Positions 19,759-28,932 of a stretch of 34,602 bases of DNA are shown piece after piece. Numbering within the stretch: position 1 is the stretch's first letter; each line of letters begins with the position of its first letter. A program made the position numbers and the translations under genes. The notes below the pieces were generated by a model that did no database searches, had not been told where the DNA came from, and saw only the letters and a list, made by a program, of their open reading frames with translations. This DNA is from Holosporales bacterium (GTDB taxonomy: Bacteria > Pseudomonadota > Alphaproteobacteria > BNTO01): contig JAISXM010000091.1 of NCBI GenBank assembly GCA_031270515.1, forward strand, positions 1 to 34,602, given 5' to 3'.

Positions 19759-22700
19759 CTAGTTGCCAATGCTTGATATCGTCGACGCCTTTATCACCCC
19801 AAAGCTCAAAACCGGCTCATTCCTATACTGCTCCATCTCCTGTGGCAAATCCGGAGCCGCCGTCGGAAAATCCGGCAAGCTAAGCGCGCGCCCAGGCACA
19901 CTCGGATCCGTCGATTCTCCCAGGATGGAGATCGCATTAAACACCACGGCACTTTTCGTTTCCGACACCGGCACCACAAATTTCAGCACAATCGAATTCG
20001 GGTTCGCCATCGGAATGTAGTCGCTACGCGGGGCCCTGTGCTTCCGAATCATGCGCAGGATGCTCCAATTCCCCCTGTACGAAAACGTCGCCGTCGTCCC
20101 AGACACAATAAGTGTGTCTTGCTTCGGGTCATTCAGCGGCAGCTCCGTCATCCCAGCCACGTTCGGCCAGCGGAACGACACATCCGTGGGGCATCCGTAC
20201 ATCCAATGCGTCTGCCTCACTTTGTCCATGTGCCCCACCGACGACTCGTAATTTGCTTTAAGATTCCAGTCCGCAATGTAGTTCGTCCCGATCGCGCGGT
20301 CTCTGTTGGCGTTGAACTCCACGTTCAAAACCATGGTCGGCAGCCCGACCGAATTGTCCGTAAGGTACTCCTTAAATATAATCGCAAGCTCTTCGATCCT
20401 GCGCAGAAATATAACTGCATCATGCGCGACCAATCCGATCTGATATATTTGATCCAATATTTTATCTGGACTCCCGCCGAACTCATTAAACTTCAGCAAG
20501 AACGCCTTGAAATCCGTTGGGTCGACTTCCGTGGATTGCGACGTATCAGACGACGGAGGCGAAAACGGAAATTTGCCACGAAGGTGCTTGTTGAAATATT
20601 CCACCAGCGTTTGGTAGTTTTTCATGTTCTTTTGGCGAACGAGCACCTCCGCGCGCCCAAGGACACCTTTCTTTATGTACTGCATTGTATCCAGGAAATG
20701 GTCGCCTTGTTCTTCCTGGAGATCCGCAAGCTTTATTTCTTCAAATACAGTATCTAACGTATATCCTTTTAGCGTAGTCGTAATAAATGTTTCCAATATG
20801 CCAATGCTATTTCCTGGTTGCTTGTTTTGGAACGCTTCCGTTTGCTCCACAATTCGTTTCCACTTCGTCAACAGCGCCCTATTCAACGGGTTCGCCGTAA
20901 GCATGACGTCGCTTGTCAGCAAATCAACGACGGGCTTTGCGAGTGTTATTGCCAAGTTCGCCATGCGTTGGCTTTGGATACTCAAGAACGAGCTAAGATC
21001 CTGCGCATCTTTTACTCCATACGCAGGGTACGCAGGACTGACCTTCCCGTCCCACCAACTGAACGACGGATCCCATAGGTGATACGGCCCCGCCTGCTTC
21101 ATTAATTCGTTGATGATGTTTAGCGTTTTGTAATTTGTCGTAAGCAATAGATCTCGTAATGTTATGTAGAAAAAACTGACAGACTCATAGTTCAGCATTT
21201 CCAGTAATTTTAAAAATGGTTGCATAACGATTCGCAGGTTGGCCGTCTGAGAACGCACCAGCTCTTCGATCGCAGGGCCATTGGAACTCACAGGTATCGT
21301 CACAAAATTCTGAGATTGTGCGATCAAGCTCATTATATTTTGTTGAAGGCCATCGCGAGCCAGCAACCTAAAGCTTTCCTGAATAACCACAGGGAACGAA
21401 CCTATCTTTGTGGTGTTGAACTCCTCATATTGCGCACAGAGGTCGCAAGCCGACTTCAGTAACTTCTCATCCCAATACAGCACCTGTCCTTCGGGCACGA
21501 CATTCACGAACTGGTGTGCCAGCGCTTTGCGCATATACGGCTCTTGGAATAGCGTTTTTATGGACTTCCCCAGCAAAATAAGGCCATATGAACACGCGCG
21601 GACAGACTCTTCGGGCTGCTCCCCAAAGTGCGCGTCCGAAGTGAGGGTTTTCGTCAATTCACGCAAGCTATACCTCAGGTGGTACATTCCAACCGCGCAG
21701 TTGTCTACGACGACTTGAGATATTTCTGTCCCAAAAAATGGGGACCTGTCCAACGCGCACAAAAATGCTTCAAATTCGGGGCCTGGTTCAAACACGGCCT
21801 TGTCCATCCATGTGGGCTGCATGTTTGCCGCGTCTGTGTCGGCTGCGGCACCGGGTTCCCCTGAATCACCTGATCCTCCTGAGCCCCCTGAGCCCCCTGA
21901 GGGGGGGGATTCGCTTTCAAATGCTTTAATTACAATGTTTAAATCATGTCCCAGGTTCCTTAAATAATTAAGGTCAGGCAGCGCGTGCGAATCGATGTGC
22001 CGTAATTGGCGAATCACCATGTCTAGCTGCCCAGGGAAGCTGCCTATGGATGAATAAATGAAAATTGTATTAAAGAAATGCTGAAATAACAGCGCAAATG
22101 TATTTCTTGCCAAACTTTTATATACACTTATGTCGATTTCAGGGAACGTCGACGTCTGCATGGTGGACTTCATTTCGCTGTAGTGTTTTAAGAATGATTG
22201 CGGCAACGTTAGCTTAAATGCGTAATTAACTAGGTCCGCCAATGATTTTGTGGATGCAACAAGGCGGAGTTCGTTAAATTTGTCGATTTGTTCAGATAGT
22301 TCGTTTAAACCAATGACAAAGTTGCTCATTACCTGGAATTCGTTACTTTTTGTGGGGATCGCCAGTTGAGCGAGTGATGTCGTGGGCGTAACGTTGGCTG
22401 GGTTTAAATGAAGCAAAGAACGCGCCTTTAATAATAAATTTATGTAAAGAGCGCGCATTATTACATTTTGATAGGCCAAATTAATGGACCTGTTCAGTTG
22501 AGCTCGCAAAGGGCTAAACCAAGACGCAGGAATGAATACCGAGAAGAAATCGGCTTTAGATAATTTTTGCATAACGCCAGCAAGTTGACGTACGGATATT
22601 TCAAAATCAGCGTTTTTGTCCGCCAGCTCTAGGATGGGGATTAGCTGGATCTTTACTAAAAAGCGATACATCGAGTTCACCGCCGGAGTGATGAGCGCTT

Positions 22701-24216
22701 TGCTTTCCAAAAAAGTTTGGCTGGCTGAATAAATCCCCCAGCATCCGACCACGGCAAATGAAGCGGAAGATATTTTTGCAATTTTAATATTTTTGTTGGC
22801 TGCGAAAAATTTGCCCTTTTGCGGAACGCACACTGCTCGTTCGGGTATTATTTTGGAGGAGATTAGGTCTCCAAAGAAAAATATTCGCTTGTATTGTTCA
22901 TTATCTATTGCGGTATTTGCGTCCGTGTTGGCTCCAGATGCGTCCGGCGCCGTGTTGTTGTCGGGCGAGGGGAGGGCGTCCTCATTTGCTGCAACTGGTG
23001 CGGAAGTGCTCTGCGCAGACGAAGGCGTGTTCGAAATCAGGGACTCGTCAATAAATTCGGTATTCGATGCATCAACATTTAACCGGCAACCATCTCCGCA
23101 AAAATAAATCCCTCGCAATAACAATGGCGTTTTGTATTGTTCTACTTTAAAGATTTGGTTCACGTATATGACTAAGTTGTCGTAAATCTTGGATAACTCA
23201 TTTGGAAATACAAATAAACTATCATTCTGTTGCCCCAAAACGTCGTCACAGAATGCATCCATATTTATGTGCTCTGTTTTAGACACGACAAAATCAATCG
23301 CATCCTTCACCCACTGTGACGAAAACGTCGCCTCCGGAATATACGGCGACGACCACCCGAACATGTTTTGCTTGGTGCTAATTGGAATGTGGGCGCAAAA
23401 CTCCTTGAAGCCCGGAACGATATCTGTCTTCGTAATGACCACATACACTGGGATTTTTAAGCCCAGCTGGTCCTGGAACGCCGACAGCTTTTGGGCCATG
23501 AATTTGGCTCTGTCCAAGCATTGCAGCGGGGAGATGCGATTTTTGCCGTACAAATCCTCCGCGGAGATGGTGAGCAATATGCTATCGATTGGCTTGGCCG
23601 ACCTGTAGCGCACCAGCAAGTTTTTTAGCGCGGACCACCCTAATTCGTCTGCGTGAACGACGTCGTTTTCCATAAAAAGCTTGCCACTTATGTCAAGTGC
23701 GACTCCATTGCGCATGAAAAACCAATTGCAACTGGAGTTGAGGCGCTCTTTGCTGGAGACTTGCCAGTCGGCGTCTATGGAGTGTACGGTGCGCAGCAGG
23801 GTCGTTTTGCCCGATGCCCGAGGGCCCAGCACAAGGATCCACGGATTTTTGTACTTGTAGTCGCTGCATTTTAGGGTGCGGCTGAGAAAGTCCAAGGTGT
23901 TTAGGAAATCGATTGCTAGGCGTCCGATTTTGAAAACGCCCTTTCTGCTCAAAAATTCGGTAAACCATCCGCCAAAGGGTGGTAATGCATGCGGAGGGAC
24001 GGGTTTGTCGCGGCCGCCGACCTTGCTGACGACTTCATTTTCCTTTTTTATTATGTACGGGATGACGAAAAACGCGACGACAATTAAGACGATCCCTACG
24101 AACAAGCATATCCACGCTAGGAATGGAATGCTTGATGCTGTGTCCGTCGCCCAAGAGGTTAGTGGCTTGGCATACTTTGATACGTTTGCAAGTAGGGGCT
24201 TTACCGATTTAAACAA
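19759..24216 (-). CDS. tssM: Type VI secretion protein TssM (IcmF family)
   Basis: TssM spans the inner membrane and forms the type VI membrane complex with TssJ and TssL. The 1485 residues show two N-terminal membrane segments near 31-56, a cytoplasmic GTPase-like domain with Walker A GPRASGKT (131-138), ALDISG (174-179) and TKTD (262-265), the family motif RGIYFCG (368-374), a third membrane helix near 483-500 and a long periplasmic part. It is longer than typical TssM. Low-complexity inserts lie at about 393-440 and in a GSGGSGGSG stretch that contains a G8 tract (21901-21908). The start is a TTG with no good ribosome site; stops lie just upstream. No other type VI gene is in the window. 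Confidence 0.88.
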   Translation of the reverse strand: MFKSVKPLLANVSKYAKPLTSWATDTASSIPFLAWICLFVGIVLIVVAFFVIPYIIKKENEVVSKVGGRDKPVPPHALPPFGGWFTEFLSRKGVFKIGRLAIDFLNTLDFLSRTLKCSDYKYKNPWILVLGPRASGKTTLLRTVHSIDADWQVSSKERLNSSCNWFFMRNGVALDISGKLFMENDVVHADELGWSALKNLLVRYRSAKPIDSILLTISAEDLYGKNRISPLQCLDRAKFMAQKLSAFQDQLGLKIPVYVVITKTDIVPGFKEFCAHIPISTKQNMFGWSSPYIPEATFSSQWVKDAIDFVVSKTEHINMDAFCDDVLGQQNDSLFVFPNELSKIYDNLVIYVNQIFKVEQYKTPLLLRGIYFCGDGCRLNVDASNTEFIDESLISNTPSSAQSTSAPVAANEDALPSPDNNTAPDASGANTDANTAIDNEQYKRIFFFGDLISSKIIPERAVCVPQKGKFFAANKNIKIAKISSASFAVVGCWGIYSASQTFLESKALITPAVNSMYRFLVKIQLIPILELADKNADFEISVRQLAGVMQKLSKADFFSVFIPASWFSPLRAQLNRSINLAYQNVIMRALYINLLLKARSLLHLNPANVTPTTSLAQLAIPTKSNEFQVMSNFVIGLNELSEQIDKFNELRLVASTKSLADLVNYAFKLTLPQSFLKHYSEMKSTMQTSTFPEIDISVYKSLARNTFALLFQHFFNTIFIYSSIGSFPGQLDMVIRQLRHIDSHALPDLNYLRNLGHDLNIVIKAFESESPPSGGSGGSGGSGDSGEPGAAADTDAANMQPTWMDKAVFEPGPEFEAFLCALDRSPFFGTEISQVVVDNCAVGMYHLRYSLRELTKTLTSDAHFGEQPEESVRACSYGLILLGKSIKTLFQEPYMRKALAHQFVNVVPEGQVLYWDEKLLKSACDLCAQYEEFNTTKIGSFPVVIQESFRLLARDGLQQNIMSLIAQSQNFVTIPVSSNGPAIEELVRSQTANLRIVMQPFLKLLEMLNYESVSFFYITLRDLLLTTNYKTLNIINELMKQAGPYHLWDPSFSWWDGKVSPAYPAYGVKDAQDLSSFLSIQSQRMANLAITLAKPVVDLLTSDVMLTANPLNRALLTKWKRIVEQTEAFQNKQPGNSIGILETFITTTLKGYTLDTVFEEIKLADLQEEQGDHFLDTMQYIKKGVLGRAEVLVRQKNMKNYQTLVEYFNKHLRGKFPFSPPSSDTSQSTEVDPTDFKAFLLKFNEFGGSPDKILDQIYQIGLVAHDAVIFLRRIEELAIIFKEYLTDNSVGLPTMVLNVEFNANRDRAIGTNYIADWNLKANYESSVGHMDKVRQTHWMYGCPTDVSFRWPNVAGMTELPLNDPKQDTLIVSGTTATFSYRGNWSILRMIRKHRAPRSDYIPMANPNSIVLKFVVPVSETKSAVVFNAISILGESTDPSVPGRALSLPDFPTAAPDLPQEMEQYRNEPVLSFGVIKASTISSIGN

Positions 24217-24290
24217 AAGTTATCACACATCTACGACTTTCTATAATGAATAATACGCGATTTCTTGCGCCTAGTTATACAAAATGTAAT

Positions 24291-24530
24291 ACCCAAGCAC
24301 AAAAAGTTTATCCGTTCGTCGCTTCGTTTCTCGTCGGGTTCCCATTCGACTAGTTGAATGGGAAGGAGCTCGTCGGGTTCCCATTCGACTAGTTGAATGG
24401 GAATGAGCTCGTCGGGTTCCCATTCGACTAGTTGAATGGGAATGAGCTCGTCGGGACCGCATTCAACTTGTTGAATGGGGGCCCGCCTGCGATACGAGAC
24501 TCCTGCTGCTAATTCTTACTGTGGTTGGGT
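24291..24530. repeat. R2 element carrying four R3 palindromes
   Basis: The left end is ACCCAAGCACAAAAAGTTTAT and the right end AATTCTTACTGTGGTTGGGT (first base omitted). Between them lie four 39-bp units from about 24336 to 24487. Each contains CCCATTCGACTAGTTGAATG, a near-perfect palindrome, and GAGCTCGTCGGG. The period of 39 keeps any reading frame. It fills much of the 609-base gap between tssM and the capsid gene. Confidence 0.8.
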
Positions 24531-24639
24531 ATACGGGACCATAAAAACAACTTGAAGTTCGTTATAATACAAAGACTTATTCGTAACAAAATTTCGAATT
24601 GTTTTTGTGGAATTGAATACAAAAAATATTTTTTAAATC

Positions 24640-24815
24640 TTAACGTTTTTTTAACCTTTTTGTGATAAGATGCCATCCCTAACCCCCACCCACCCAGGGG
24701 GCGCGTGGAAAAGCGGCATGTCCAATTATCATTCTGTCACACCAAAAGTTAATAATGCAACCACTTTTGACCATTTACTTCCTCAACTTTTTTTATATTG
24801 TGACTATACAGCATT
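24640..24815 (+). repeat. Dispersed element RA, copy 3
   Basis: It matches copy 1 base by base over the first 65 bases except for a few changes: TTAACGTTTTTTTAACC, TTTTTGTGATAAGATGCC, then the C5/G5 hairpin. The second conserved block (GTTAATAATGCAACCACTTTTG) and a T-rich end follow. It ends at the stop codon of the capsid gene, which is read towards it. Confidence 0.72.
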
Positions 24816-24825
24816 ATTTAATGCG

Positions 24826-26148
24826 TTATCGCGTTATATGCAGAGCCTTCACCGCATCAAAATCGACCACATCGCCCCCAACTCGCCTTGTCGCATAAAA
24901 CTCGACATACGGTTTCGCGCTATAAGGATCTCTCAGCACGCTGATTTCGCCTCTATCCACAATCTGATACGCGCTTGCAAAATCCCCGAACAGCACCGGA
25001 ACGCTCGCTTCATCCTCGGCTATTTTGGGCATATCGTCCGAAACAACCACCGGATACCCCAGCAAAGACGACGGCTCGCCCGTCGCCAGCGCGGCATGCC
25101 ACAAAAATCGCCCCGCAGCGTCCGAGATCTGCTGAATCGCGCTAAGGGCGCTGCGCGACATCAACCACGCGGCGTTTGACAGATACTCTGGCCGGAGCGC
25201 CCCCACCATTTCCAGCAAGCTATCCCGCGACACACTTTCCGCCAGTACGCACTCCATCGTTTCCCATGTCCCCTCTCCGACCGGCACCATCGCATACGTC
25301 AGCAGCCCCTTTGGTTTGTGCTCTCCGTCCCCATGCAAAAACGCGTGGTTCTCCAATGCTGCAACCTTTTGCGCAATTTTGGTAACGATCCAATCCTCCA
25401 GCCGCTCGCCAATGTCGTCCAATATCTTTTGGCTGGCCTTTGGTTTCGCATATAGGGGATGGGTCAGTATTTTTATTTTTGCAAGGTCAGGCGTCCCCCC
25501 GTCGGCGAGCTCATCCGTTATCATCCAGCCCGCGTCAGTTGCGCCTCTGTCAATCAGCAACTCCAGTGATTCACTCCTAATTGTGTCAACTTTTGCTAAA
25601 AGTCGCATTGGACATAAGGACTTCATTCGCGAATCGATTTGTGTTAGTGTTGGCTCTGGCACGAGGTACCCGCCATGAGCTTCATCACGACTGAGTAGGT
25701 ATCCTTTTGTGCCAAAACAAGTTTCCCCCGTGGCAAGGTACTGAAGGAAGGCGGCCTTTTGGGAGTGCGGCTTTTCGGCGTAAAAACAGTTAGTCATGGC
25801 GCCTGTGGTTGCGCCTGTTGCCGCGCCTATAGTTGGGGCGCCCGTAGGGTTGGCGTCGTACGAATGGGCAGATTTTACGTACGCTTTTGTTTGGGCGGTT
25901 GTCGTTTGGTTCTGTGTATTTACTTGATTCAACATATTTGTCTCCTTATTTAAATGTTTTTGCGATGAATGTATTTGTTCAGGCTGCGTAACAATAGACT
26001 CCTCAATTTCTGTAATGAGGGCGTCCATCCTTGCTAAGAATGAGTCTTTCGCAACATTCGATTCCGTTGAGTCTTTTACAACGTTCGGTTCAGTTGTGAA
26101 TTCGATCTGATTCTTAGTAAACTCGGTTTTAGTGTATTCATTATTCAT
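24826..26148 (-). CDS. HK97-fold major capsid protein, gene-transfer-agent type
   Basis: This is the shell protein of HK97-like particles. The C-terminal half (GGYLVPEP, MRLLAKVDT, GATDAGWMITDE, FLHGDGEHKPKGLLTY, SLLGYPVVVSDDMP) is the capsid fold. The end VLRDPYSAKPYVEFYATRRV closely resembles the capsid (g5) of Rhodobacter-type gene transfer agents as I recall it. The first 130 residues are charged and helical, as in the scaffold-like delta domain, with an added alanine/glycine/threonine repeat stretch. GGAG lies eight bases before the ATG. The protease gene is 52 bases upstream in the same direction. The frame is intact at 440 residues. Confidence 0.9.
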   Translation of the reverse strand: MNNEYTKTEFTKNQIEFTTEPNVVKDSTESNVAKDSFLARMDALITEIEESIVTQPEQIHSSQKHLNKETNMLNQVNTQNQTTTAQTKAYVKSAHSYDANPTGAPTIGAATGATTGAMTNCFYAEKPHSQKAAFLQYLATGETCFGTKGYLLSRDEAHGGYLVPEPTLTQIDSRMKSLCPMRLLAKVDTIRSESLELLIDRGATDAGWMITDELADGGTPDLAKIKILTHPLYAKPKASQKILDDIGERLEDWIVTKIAQKVAALENHAFLHGDGEHKPKGLLTYAMVPVGEGTWETMECVLAESVSRDSLLEMVGALRPEYLSNAAWLMSRSALSAIQQISDAAGRFLWHAALATGEPSSLLGYPVVVSDDMPKIAEDEASVPVLFGDFASAYQIVDRGEISVLRDPYSAKPYVEFYATRRVGGDVVDFDAVKALHITR

Positions 26149-26200
26149 TAAATTCGCTCCATTATTAAGCTTTACTTGTCATCTTTCATGGTTATATTTA

Positions 26201-26770
26201 TTAGGAGTGCTCCAGTATCAAACTTTTTACTCTCCATTCCGCGCGGTCCATAGCTTTTTTCAAAGATTTAAGCCTGTTCATAAAGCCAATTGTTTGCTCA
26301 TACGAATCCGTCCAATGTTTGCAAACCGTGACCTTCGCCAGAGGATTTGCCATAAACGTAACCAACGAAACTTCGAATAAATCGATTTCTTCCAAAACGC
26401 GCACTTTGCCGTTCATATGAGCTTGTTTTGACACAAATCCGATAGATAGGCCGTCGATCGCGCCGCTTTGCAGGAGCGAGTGCGCCTCGCGTCCCTTCTG
26501 CACGTCCAAAAGCAAGCGCCCTCTAACGTACAGCCCGTATTGATCTTCCGCCATATGTTCCCATATTCCGATTGGCGATGTTGGATCGTGTTGCCACAGC
26601 ATTTTTGGAAAATTAGAGCTTTCCTGCCACATCGCCAACGATTTTTGAAATGCCCCAGGTTGGACGATTTCATTCTGCAAGTCCACGGTACTGAAAACAC
26701 TAGCGTAGCCTTCTAGTACTCCCGTTTGATCCATGGACTTGATGTGCATTGGATAATTAAGAAATTGCAT
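26201..26770 (-). CDS. HK97-family prohead protease
   Basis: This serine protease matures the capsid after assembly. The 189-residue protein has the start EGYASVFSTVDLQNEIVQPGAF, a catalytic His in LWQHDPTSPIG (H61), the nucleophile in GAIDGLSIGF (S109) and the acidic stretch EEIDLFEVSLVT (E133 or near). GAGGAGG lies four bases before the ATG. Order and direction (protease then capsid) are as in the gene transfer agent cluster, but portal, terminase and tail genes are absent here. All catalytic residues remain, so selection has probably kept it. Confidence 0.9.
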   Translation of the reverse strand: MQFLNYPMHIKSMDQTGVLEGYASVFSTVDLQNEIVQPGAFQKSLAMWQESSNFPKMLWQHDPTSPIGIWEHMAEDQYGLYVRGRLLLDVQKGREAHSLLQSGAIDGLSIGFVSKQAHMNGKVRVLEEIDLFEVSLVTFMANPLAKVTVCKHWTDSYEQTIGFMNRLKSLKKAMDRAEWRVKSLILEHS

Positions 26771-26817
26771 GCATCCTCCTCTGTATTAATTGTAAAAAAA
26801 ACTGATCGTTCGAACTG

Positions 26818-26880
26818 AAAAGCCATTTTCCTACAGCGTTAGTCTCTAGAAAGCCATTTTCCAACAGCGTCAGCTTCTAT
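26818..26880. repeat. 31-bp direct duplication
   Basis: AAAGCCATTTTCCTACAGCG and following bases are repeated 31 bases later with about five differences. It lies directly before an R1 unit. The remainder of the gap 26771-27146 shows no other gene. Confidence 0.6.
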
Positions 26881-26958
26881 ACCTGCCCACAAAAACAATT
26901 CGACTTTTTGTTACGTCTAACGAATTTCGAATTGTTTGTCATGTCGACCCGGTATATA
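26878..26958. repeat. R1 hairpin repeat, copy C
   Basis: It starts TATACCTGCCCACAAAAACAA and ends GAATTGTTTGTC, CCCGGTATATA. The two arms are complementary around a short loop. It lies about 190 bases upstream of the Myb/SANT gene; a second copy in the same orientation follows that gene. Confidence 0.75.
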
Positions 26959-27146
26959 TTCATTGTAATGACGTTTTAGCGATTTTTCCTAAAACTCAAA
27001 TAGCCCACTTTGTCCCACTTTTGGTTCAGCGGTTTAAATGCATTAATTTGCACAGACTAATTTGCCAGTATAAACATAAAACTTGAGAATGCCATTGCAC
27101 ATGTGTTACGCTTCCCACGCTGTTGCTTCGCAGTTAGGTGATAACG

Positions 27147-27866
27147 ATGGTACAAATAAAAATGGCGATAATGCTGGGCGTGCTCTTCTGCACTTTTTAC
27201 ATGGAGTCTACCGAGGAAATATATGACTATGCTCCCGCCGCTATCGCTTCCGCTTCCACTCCAGCGATCCCACACAATGTGGTATGGCGTTGGAGCCCCG
27301 CGCGCAATAAAAAACTCCGAACCCTTGTTGAGGGCGCGGAGTCACTCTCGCCAGACGTATGGAATCGCATTGCGGGCGAACTGGGCTGCTCTTCTCGCGT
27401 GGCGGTCGTGCATTATTGCAAGCTAACTCGAAATCCTGTCCCGTGGACGCTCGCGGAGGATAACCTGATCCTCTGCACAGCCCAATTGTCCACAGGGCAC
27501 AATAGGTGGGCGTTAATTTCGCGAACAATGAACCGGCCCGTGCGTGAAATCGAAGACCGTTGGGTAAGCACGCTCAGCAAACAGTGGAATGTGACGACGT
27601 TTGCCCTGGGCGATGCGCGTATCCGAGCTTTACAGCCGCGCGAAACTCCCCCTTGGAGCGCGCAGGAAGATCAGCTGTTGCAGGGGCTTGCGCCAAAGTG
27701 GAATTTTTACTGGCAGAAGATTGCTGAGTATTTCGTGGATCGTCATCCAGACGAGGTGCGGCATCGCTGGTGTCGGGTGCTGAGCAAAGGGACGCCCTAT
27801 GAGTCGTCGAGCGCGAGTATTTTAGATGAGTTTGGAACGCACGGAGATCGCCGCGAGGACCTTTAG
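27147..27866 (+). CDS. Protein with three Myb/SANT repeats and a hydrophobic N-terminus
   Basis: Three consecutive Myb/SANT-like helix-turn-helix units are seen. Unit 1 is about 47-93 (W47/W49, W72, Y90), unit 2 is 98-143 (W100, W121, W139) and unit 3 is 168-212 (W170, W189, W208). The spacing of 17-20 residues between tryptophans, the acidic AED/QED after the first W, and the ends DRW and HRW match Myb repeats. This R1R2R3-like layout is typical of eukaryotic DNA-binding proteins. The N-terminus MVQIKMAIMLGVLFCTFYM could be a signal or membrane anchor, but no clear cleavage site is visible. I chose the ATG at 27147, with AGG eight bases upstream. R1 repeats flank it on both sides. A host-directed nuclear effector is a hypothesis; a bacterial regulator is the alternative. 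Confidence 0.75.
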   Translation: MVQIKMAIMLGVLFCTFYMESTEEIYDYAPAAIASASTPAIPHNVVWRWSPARNKKLRTLVEGAESLSPDVWNRIAGELGCSSRVAVVHYCKLTRNPVPWTLAEDNLILCTAQLSTGHNRWALISRTMNRPVREIEDRWVSTLSKQWNVTTFALGDARIRALQPRETPPWSAQEDQLLQGLAPKWNFYWQKIAEYFVDRHPDEVRHRWCRVLSKGTPYESSSASILDEFGTHGDRREDL

Positions 27867-27871
27867 GCGGC

Positions 27872-27966
27872 TATCCGCTCATAAAAAACGATTTGAATTT
27901 TTGTTACAAGCAAATCCTTGCATTTCAACGATTTTCAAATCGTTTGTTATGGTGACTCGGTATATA
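27872..27966. repeat. R1 hairpin repeat, copy D
   Basis: The left arm is AAAAACGATTTGAATTTTTG and the right arm is TTCAAATCGTTTGTTATGG, then CTCGGTATATA. The arm pair carries a compensatory change (AACGATTTGAA with TTCAAATCGTT where other copies have AACAATTTGAA with TTCAAATTGTT), so base pairing is kept. It fills the space between the convergent Myb-like and dapB stop codons. Confidence 0.75.
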
Positions 27967-28932
27967 TTATGGGGACACAAAATCTTCCATAGAGTACCAG
28001 CCACTATCTTGTGCCCTCAGCCAGAGTGCGGCGCGCACGGCTCCCGTCGCAAATGCGGCCCGCGACATAGCTTGGTGGCTCAGCGACACCATCTCATGCT
28101 CGCCCAAAAACATCACATTATGTGTACCAATTGCGCTTCCGCCACGCGAGCTGGATATGCCAATGTCGCCATCCGCCCGCATCCCAGCCCGCGCGCAAGT
28201 CACTGTGCTTTGCGGGCGAACTTGCGCAATTGTGTGCGCCAAAGACAACGCCGTCCCAGACGGGGTATCTTTTTTGTGCCGATGATGAACCTCGCTGATC
28301 TCAACATCAAAATCCAGCAGCTGGGCCAGCAACCTCAACGCTTTCTTCATGACCGCAATCCCAATGCTCATGTTAGCATCGTACAAAACAGGAATGTGCG
28401 CCGCGGCTTGCTTCAGTGCGTCCATCGTGCCGTCGGATAGCCCTGTTACCCCACACACAAGCGGCTTGCGCTGCGCAATTGCGACGGAAATGGTGCGCGC
28501 CACGGACTCTGCGGCGGAAAAATTTACGATTACGTCGCTCGCCATTGCACCTGCAGCGAGGTCGGATGTGTATGTTATGTTCGGAATGGCGCTTACGGGG
28601 GAGCCAAGCAGCGGGCTTTGTTCGTGCTCAATCGCGCTGGCCAGGTACGCGGCGTTTTCCAGGGGGATTGCATCAGAATGCGTAGAAATAGGGGCATCAG
28701 AATGCGTAGAAATAGGGGCCTCATAGTGTGCCGCAGGACCTGCAGAGCGTGTTGGGCCTGCATCCGAGTGCGTAGAAATAAGTTTAATCTGTTCGACGAT
28801 TGCGTTGCCCATTTTTCCTGCCGCCCCAACCAAGCAAATGCCTACTGGGCGCTTTGGCTCATCACAAACGTCAGCTTCGAATGGTTCTTCAGCTCCGAAT
28901 AATTCTATCCGGATGTCGTTCACATCATTCAT
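27967..28932 (-). CDS. dapB: 4-hydroxy-tetrahydrodipicolinate reductase with an insert
   Basis: DapB reduces dihydrodipicolinate-level intermediate with NAD(P)H, the step before DapD. The nucleotide motif VGAAGKMG lies near residue 36 and the catalytic region EVHHRHKKDTPSGTAL is intact. I place the start at the ATG at 28932, which follows GAGG by six bases and overlaps the psd stop by eight bases. Between the NAD motif and the next block is an insert of about 39 residues (bases 28666-28782) containing three copies of ISTHSDA. The length of 321 residues compares with about 270 in E. coli. Confidence 0.93.
   Translation of the reverse strand: MNDVNDIRIELFGAEEPFEADVCDEPKRPVGICLVGAAGKMGNAIVEQIKLISTHSDAGPTRSAGPAAHYEAPISTHSDAPISTHSDAIPLENAAYLASAIEHEQSPLLGSPVSAIPNITYTSDLAAGAMASDVIVNFSAAESVARTISVAIAQRKPLVCGVTGLSDGTMDALKQAAAHIPVLYDANMSIGIAVMKKALRLLAQLLDFDVEISEVHHRHKKDTPSGTALSLAHTIAQVRPQSTVTCARAGMRADGDIGISSSRGGSAIGTHNVMFLGEHEMVSLSHQAMSRAAFATGAVRAALWLRAQDSGWYSMEDFVSP

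Noticed and set aside
24336..24487. CRISPR-like spacing of short palindromic repeats
   Set aside because: The 39-bp units are contiguous, with no unique spacers and no cas genes. They are nested inside an R2 element.
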